The notes beneath the pieces are model-generated. The model made no database searches and was not told the origin of the DNA. It worked only from the letters and a program-made list of their open reading frames with translations. The translations under genes were made by a program, and so were the position numbers. From Pseudisothecium myosuroides (lineage: Eukaryota; Streptophyta; Bryopsida; Hypnales; Lembophyllaceae): DNA of 64,000 nucleotides. The stretch covers positions 13,020,001-13,084,000 of the forward strand of contig OX637297.1 in the NCBI GenBank assembly GCA_951799445.1. The letters are read 5' to 3'. Positions 59,461-64,000 of this stretch are shown piece by piece (within the stretch, counting starts at the first letter, position 1; every line of letters begins with the position of its first letter).

Positions 59461-60271
59461 GTAAGAATTAATTTTGTAAATATTTGTTAGGATGGACCGG
59501 ACCGGATTTGATCCGGTCTGTCTGGTTAGGATCGGGTGTTATCCGGTCTGACCGGCTCGGCAGGGACCGAAAGTTCCGCGCGGACTTTTGGGGCCTCTTT
59601 TTGTTGACTTTGAGTTTTAAAATGTATATAAGTCAGTCTCTGCAAAGGAGACTGGGAGTCTTTTCTCTTAAGTTTTCGTGTATTTTCTATTGATTTCTTG
59701 TTGTACGTCTCTCCCGCATGTGGCAGAGTTGTTTGGTAAGGAGTTAGGAAGATGCATGCAGATTCTAGAGTGATTTCTCCCCTTGGTATTATTGTTTACT
59801 CTTATGTGCAAGTGAGTGGGTATTCTAAGTGTTGGGAGTGGATTTCAGTTCCTCAGCACTTCTACAGTTCAGGATTCCGGGTGAGAAAACCGTTGTTAGG
59901 CTAGGCGGATAGGGAAGGAATCCTTAGTCGCGCTAGAGCTCCTGCGTAAGAAATCCGGTTGAGTATCCGATCTCCTATGAGGTCTTGCTGCCCTAGTTGG
60001 TAAACGGAAGAACTTTAGCTGATGTTGGAACGGATGGGTTCACTTGTAACTGCCTAACTTCGCACGGAGGGAACTTGGTGTCAAGGTCGTTGTAGTATGA
60101 GAGGATCGTACGGGGGGTCTTTGTGTGACCTGCAATCCGGATTGTGTGCAATGAGCGGTCAAGCTCTCATCTTCAAATTATCCCATATTCTTTGATAATT
60201 CATGATGAACAATGGATTTCATTGTAAGAACAACCTATCTACTATCATTTTTACTAAATGTCAATGAAAAA
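59461..60271. other. Downstream flank of the PEKPTR ORF, no gene
   Basis: ATCCGGT and CCGGACCGGA words are dense to about 59,580. A second TATA-like word (ATGTATATAAG) occurs near 59,625. GC-richer sequence continues to about 60,150 without an ORF. Confidence 0.45.
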
Positions 60272-61035
60272 CGGTGACTCCTAATAGTAGTTGGAGCCAC
60301 CATATAAATTGCTCTCATAAATTGAGAAACTAGAATTGTGAAGTGAAAATTGGGCATATTGTTGTACAAAAGGGATTCTACAATTTCACTTAGAGTGGAC
60401 TATACTTAGACCTATTATTATTTGAATGAAATTTTTATGTAAAAATAATTTTTTTGTGAAAAGTCAAAATGTCTCATTTTTTTTTATAGGAAGAATATAC
60501 ATCTTGACTAGAATTACATATTATAAGTTCCATGAATTTTAAATTTTTATTGATTGAATTTTATGGATTGAAATCTTATTGATTAAAACTTGACCTCAAA
60601 ATTTTCATTTTTTCATTTTTCATTCCATAGATTGAAAAAAATAAAATAAAAATTCAAAATAACATCAAATAACTATATATATCAAAAATATATTTGCTAT
60701 TTATGGAGTGAAAAATTAAAAAGTCAAATTTTAATCAATAAGATATCAATCAATAAAAATCCAATATTCATGAATCTTGTAGTATGTGATTCTAGTCAAG
60801 ATGCATATTCTTCCTATAAAAAGAAATGAGACATTTTGACTTTTCACAAAAAAATTATTTTTCCATAAAAATTTCATTCAAATAATAATAAGTCTAAATA
60901 TAATCCATTCTAAGTGAAATTGTACATAAAGGTAGAATCCCTTTTATACAACATGTTAAAATTTCTCTTAATATTTCCAATTTTTTAGTTTATTAAAACA
61001 ATTTATATAGTAGCCAATTATTTTTGGGAGTCACC
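60272..61035. repeat. 764-bp inverted repeat (long hairpin)
   Basis: The left arm is 60,272-60,635 and the right arm 60,695-61,035. They pair over almost their whole length with about 60 bp of loop. Landmarks are GGTGACTCC, TTTGAATGAAATTTTTATG, AAAAGTCAAAATGTCTCAT and TATTCTTCCTATA, each matched by its reverse complement. The left arm has an extra 14-16 bp near 60,560. It has no coding capacity. It looks like a MITE or foldback element and could give a double-stranded RNA. Confidence 0.85.
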
Positions 61036-61444
61036 ATAAGTCCATCACCTTGCCATATAGAATATCTTGATTTTAGATGGTCATTGGACTTTATTTTGGA
61101 CTTTCCCGCTAATATTGGACATTTTTATTTTTTACAAAATTTTGATCATTTAATTTTTTGCTAAATTTGACATTTTTTCTTATTCATTTTATTTATTTTT
61201 TGGCATACTTTTAAATAATTATTTTTGGCCGGCCTTATCTTACTATTACAATATGTGGGAAAATGAAAATGATGTTGAGAGGATTGCCGAATCAACTGAG
61301 TAAATTTTCTTTTTGTTCAAATCAACCAAATCATGTTGATTGATGTTTGGAGGACTGCCAAATCAATAGAGCCCAATTTTTTTTTTTGTAATCAATGTAA
61401 GTGCATTGATTTTCAATTGATTAGGGCCCCCTTTTCTAGTAGTG

Positions 61445-62600
61445 TAAGTCACGGAAGGAGTGGCGGGCCTGCCACTTTCAAAAGCAAGCGGCGAACCCTC
61501 TGATGGTGAAACAGAGGCTAAATTAAACCAGATTGGAGTGGGAGTGCGTGTGAGAGGACCGGAACGGATCGGTTCAGAGGAGTTCCAGGATCGGAAGTTA
61601 GAAGATCCTGGGTTGTGGTAGTTTTACAGGACCGGTTAGCTTGACAGACCGGAAGAGATAGAGAGAGGTCTGATCGTAGTTTTCTGTGTTTTGGTGTTTC
61701 CGGTTTTAGATCTAGGACCGGAAAGTGGAATTTGGTTACTGACTGAGGTTAAGTTGGAAATAGAGCTAGACATTTCACAGAATCTCGTGGGTTTGATCTT
61801 TAGAGTCATTTTGTTATGCTTTAGAGTGGTTTTTGGGAGTATAACAGGGAATTTACTTACTCTGTGCTGCGACAATTACCTAATCTCTTTTTGCAAAGAA
61901 GAGTGCAATGCTAAACAAATCTTATACATCTTAAGTCTTGTTTAAGTCATTAATTCCTATTTGTTTATTAAAGCATTACAAAATAGGGTTGGAGTACGAT
62001 GCTTTTGCTAATTGCTTGAATATGCCAACCCTAGGTGTTATCTGTAAACCTATTTCTTAACTACACATTTGTGAAACCACAGAGTATACTTGTACACAAG
62101 TATACTCTCACAGAAAGATGGCTACCATCGTCGTGCAATTCAGAATATTAATAAGTTTAGAGATAAAACTTGTTACAATTTTATTTGAGTGTTTCGTTTC
62201 TTCGGGGCCTAGGAGGCTTACAATTCCGTATTGGGTCCGGGTTGCGGTTTGGTTAAGACCTCAAAATGCAGAGGAGATCTAAGCTAATGTTAGTTTTGAG
62301 GATTGTGTTGGGTTGCAACAATAGGTTATTTTATAGTTTCCATTGCTTATCCTTCCTTGCCGTAAGAGCAACTTATTTTTGTGGAAGTATTCTGATACAA
62401 TAATGCACCTTGGAGTTAATTGTGTCTCTTTTGACTTGTTCTAGCTTAAAAGATTGAAGCTTCGAAAAATCGATTGGGACTACGAGACCTATCAATTCAA
62501 TGAAGTTTTTATTGCTTCTGAGCCATAGTGATAGAGTATCTAGATGACAATTGTGTAAAAGCAGAGGAAAATTCCAAAGATCTAAGGACCTTTTAAGATA
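61445..62600. other. No gene; CCGGA-rich patch at 61,550-61,760
   Basis: The patch (AGGACCGGAACGGATCGG, GACCGGAAGAG) has the same composition as the PEKPTR copies and may be a third fragment of that element. The remainder is AT-rich. Confidence 0.4.
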
Positions 62601-63290
62601 ATGATCGGTTTACCAGATGATATTGGTAGGTGTGAGAATCCTATCTTTTCCATTTCCACCTACGGCAGTCTAATATCGTTGTTTATTTCTCGGATTTCAT
62701 CTTTTCTGAAAGGTAGGTGGAGCAAGCTGCAGAGCCATGAGGCATTGCCTACTATGCTGATTGGAATTCTTCCTCCATTGTAAGTTTCCATTAGTGATGA
62801 GGAATCTGAATGATGAAGATTTTAATATGTTTGTCACAAGTGTAAATATGTTGGGGTGTACCTTGAGAATTTTTAGTGATTGTTGAATCATAGGCGGAGC
62901 TGTTTGCAACTTCTCTCGGACTTAATGTTTCTTCTGAGAATGTGTTTGGCATCATGACAAGTCTCTTGCTTTGTCTCAGCACAATCAAGATGCTTTCAGA
63001 GGTGACATTTGTGATGGAGCATTCTTTGTCTTAAAGGGCTGTAACCGTCCCTAGAAATGGTTAAAGAGCCTCAAGCAGGTTTAAAATTTCCAACACAGCT
63101 CTCTTGCAACAGCATTGATGGCCAAGCTTGCGATGGAAGGCCTTTGTGATCCGCAAGTGAGATCCATTCTCCCGCTTCACCGTATCCATTTTTGTATACC
63201 AAATTCTGGTACTAGACTCGATGGTAAAGTAACTATACAAGAAGAAATTGCATTGTTTCTTTCATGCTCTTGCCAGGCCTTTTGAATTGC
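62601..63290 (+). other. Coding-like fragments, unassigned
   Basis: Plus-strand peptides MIGLPDDIGRCENPIFS (62,601 on), DAFRGDICDGAFFVLKGC (about 62,993-63,045) and ATALMAKLAMEGLCDPQV followed by RSILPLHRIHFCIPNSG (about 63,105-63,205) look like exon pieces. They lie in different frames and are separated by stops. Splice-like sites are present (for example AAG|GTAGGT near 62,711), but no gene model could be closed. The family is unknown. Confidence 0.3.
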
Positions 63291-63738
63291 ACTATATTTT
63301 TTGATTTCTTTCATCATGGACTAATGGACTATACGAATGGTTATGTAAATTTTTAGTGCTTTACAAGATTCCTTTAGGAACAAGCTAAATAAGGTCATTT
63401 GCTAAACCTTGTTGTTTGTTTTCTGTGCATGATCACTTCACTTTGTAAAGTTTTGGAGAACAAAGAGTATGCCATGGTCCTTTAACTGTGATTATGTAGT
63501 CATTTGAATGTGGAGGCTGTAGCCCTATATTTAAGGGACAACAAATAGTCTCATTTCCATTCAAGGTCAGTGGTTAGCCGAGTCATGTTTACACCACCTA
63601 ATAATAAGTTCAATCATGTATATGAATAGATTAGTTGCTGCTGCAAATGGGTCAATGTAGGAAAAGGTATCAGGTTTTTAACGGTTTTAGTATATTTTAG
63701 TATGTTTTAATTCTTCCTCCATTGTAAGTTTCCATTAG
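62765..63738 (+). repeat. 30-bp direct repeat, 944 bp apart
   Basis: A 30-bp word (AATTCTTCCTCC to TTTCCATTAG) is present identically at 62,765-62,794 and 63,709-63,738. It sits in otherwise unrelated sequence. No other copy was noticed in the window. Confidence 0.8.
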
Positions 63739-64000
63739 AGATTCCAAGTTACTAGTAGAGTGATAAATTCAACATGACCCTTTATAACTTAGCAATTCTT
63801 TTTATGTGGAATTCAACAATTCAATTGGTAGTGGAATTCTCTCTGAAGGGCAAAGTTGCAACTTATCGATATTGAAAGCTGGGCCAATATTTCCTTTTGA
63901 TGTTAAAAGAATTTGTTCTCAATGTGCAACATTTCTAGCTATAAAACAATCCATCATTCCAAAGCCCAACCGTTTTTATCTTTTAAGGGAGCCTGTTGCA
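63291..64000. other. No gene recognised apart from the repeat copy
   Basis: AT-rich sequence without a supported ORF to the window end. Confidence 0.45.

Larger units (their letters stand above)
56186..61444. mobile_element. Possible CACTA-like element, ends only
   Basis: The left end is CACTACAAGGGAATGG at 56,186. The right end, read inward, is CACTACTAGAAAAGGGG, ending at 61,444. Both are CACTA-type termini. The similarity even extends outward (ACTTACACTAC on both sides), but the three flanking bases (TTA, TAA) are not a direct duplication. They may be ends of two different elements. Inside lie the PEKPTR-family ORF and a 764-bp hairpin; no CACTA transposase is visible. Confidence 0.35.

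Noticed and set aside
55145..61444. A single CACTA transposon bounded by 55,145 or 56,186 and 61,444
   Set aside because: Termini look right, but no direct 3-bp duplication exists for either pairing and no transposase is visible. Kept only as a low-confidence entry.

Overview
The window is nuclear DNA of a land plant with a repeat-rich genome. The evidence is the mixture of plant-type transposable elements: very long TG...CA LTRs, hAT-like, CACTA-like and MULE-like DNA transposons, and a tRNA-derived SINE. Genes carry GT-AG introns and the intergenic DNA is AT-rich. The species cannot be determined. A large non-flowering-plant genome fits, but that is inference. No intact conserved housekeeping gene, rRNA, tRNA or CRISPR array was found.

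Layout. 0-2.4 kb: an unassigned basic ORF whose 5' end is a tandem duplication, then a GC-richer GGTCGCC-repeat stretch. 2.45-13.3 kb: an old copy of a long LTR family (called here LTR-A), broken by a hAT-like element and by a younger 5.18-kb solo LTR-A with a perfect 5-bp target duplication (TGGAC). 13.5-14.2 kb: five tandem units of about 138 bp. 14.2-22 kb: a CACTA-like MITE and degraded, unassigned plus-strand coding sequence. 22.9-24.5 kb: a minus-strand relic that I assign to the DUF7869 family. 26.06-27.6 kb: a 5' fragment of LTR-A.

28.0-33.3 kb holds the most interesting locus. It is a minus-strand gene of about 12 exons, with all eleven introns readable as GT-AG. It fuses a ParB-like (GNHRR) domain to a beta-class N6/N4 DNA-methyltransferase-like domain, an architecture typical of phages and plasmids. 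It now carries five in-frame stops and a degenerate DPPY-position motif. Divergent from it, at about 34.8-42.0 kb, is a MULE-like transposase relic. That relic is split after its third codon by a second solo LTR-A (34,789-39,930, TSD CTTCC). Downstream is a 3' fragment of LTR-A (42.04-44.44 kb).

45.6-47.6 kb (minus) and 57.7-59.5 kb (plus) are two paralogues of a family I do not recognise (core motif PEKPTR...SPYLFHLY). The plus copy has one internal stop and its own TATA box. 48.7-48.9 kb is a SINE. 52.4-55.1 kb (minus) is a Ty3/gypsy-type gag-protease relic with no reverse transcriptase downstream. 60.27-61.04 kb is a very long hairpin. 62.6-63.3 kb has short unassigned coding-like stretches.

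Most coding material is decaying. The premature stops that can be interpreted are each one G:C to A:T transition from a sense codon, as expected for heavily methylated plant repeats. The nesting order can be read directly: old LTR-A, then hAT-like element and younger solo LTR; transposase relic, then younger solo LTR.
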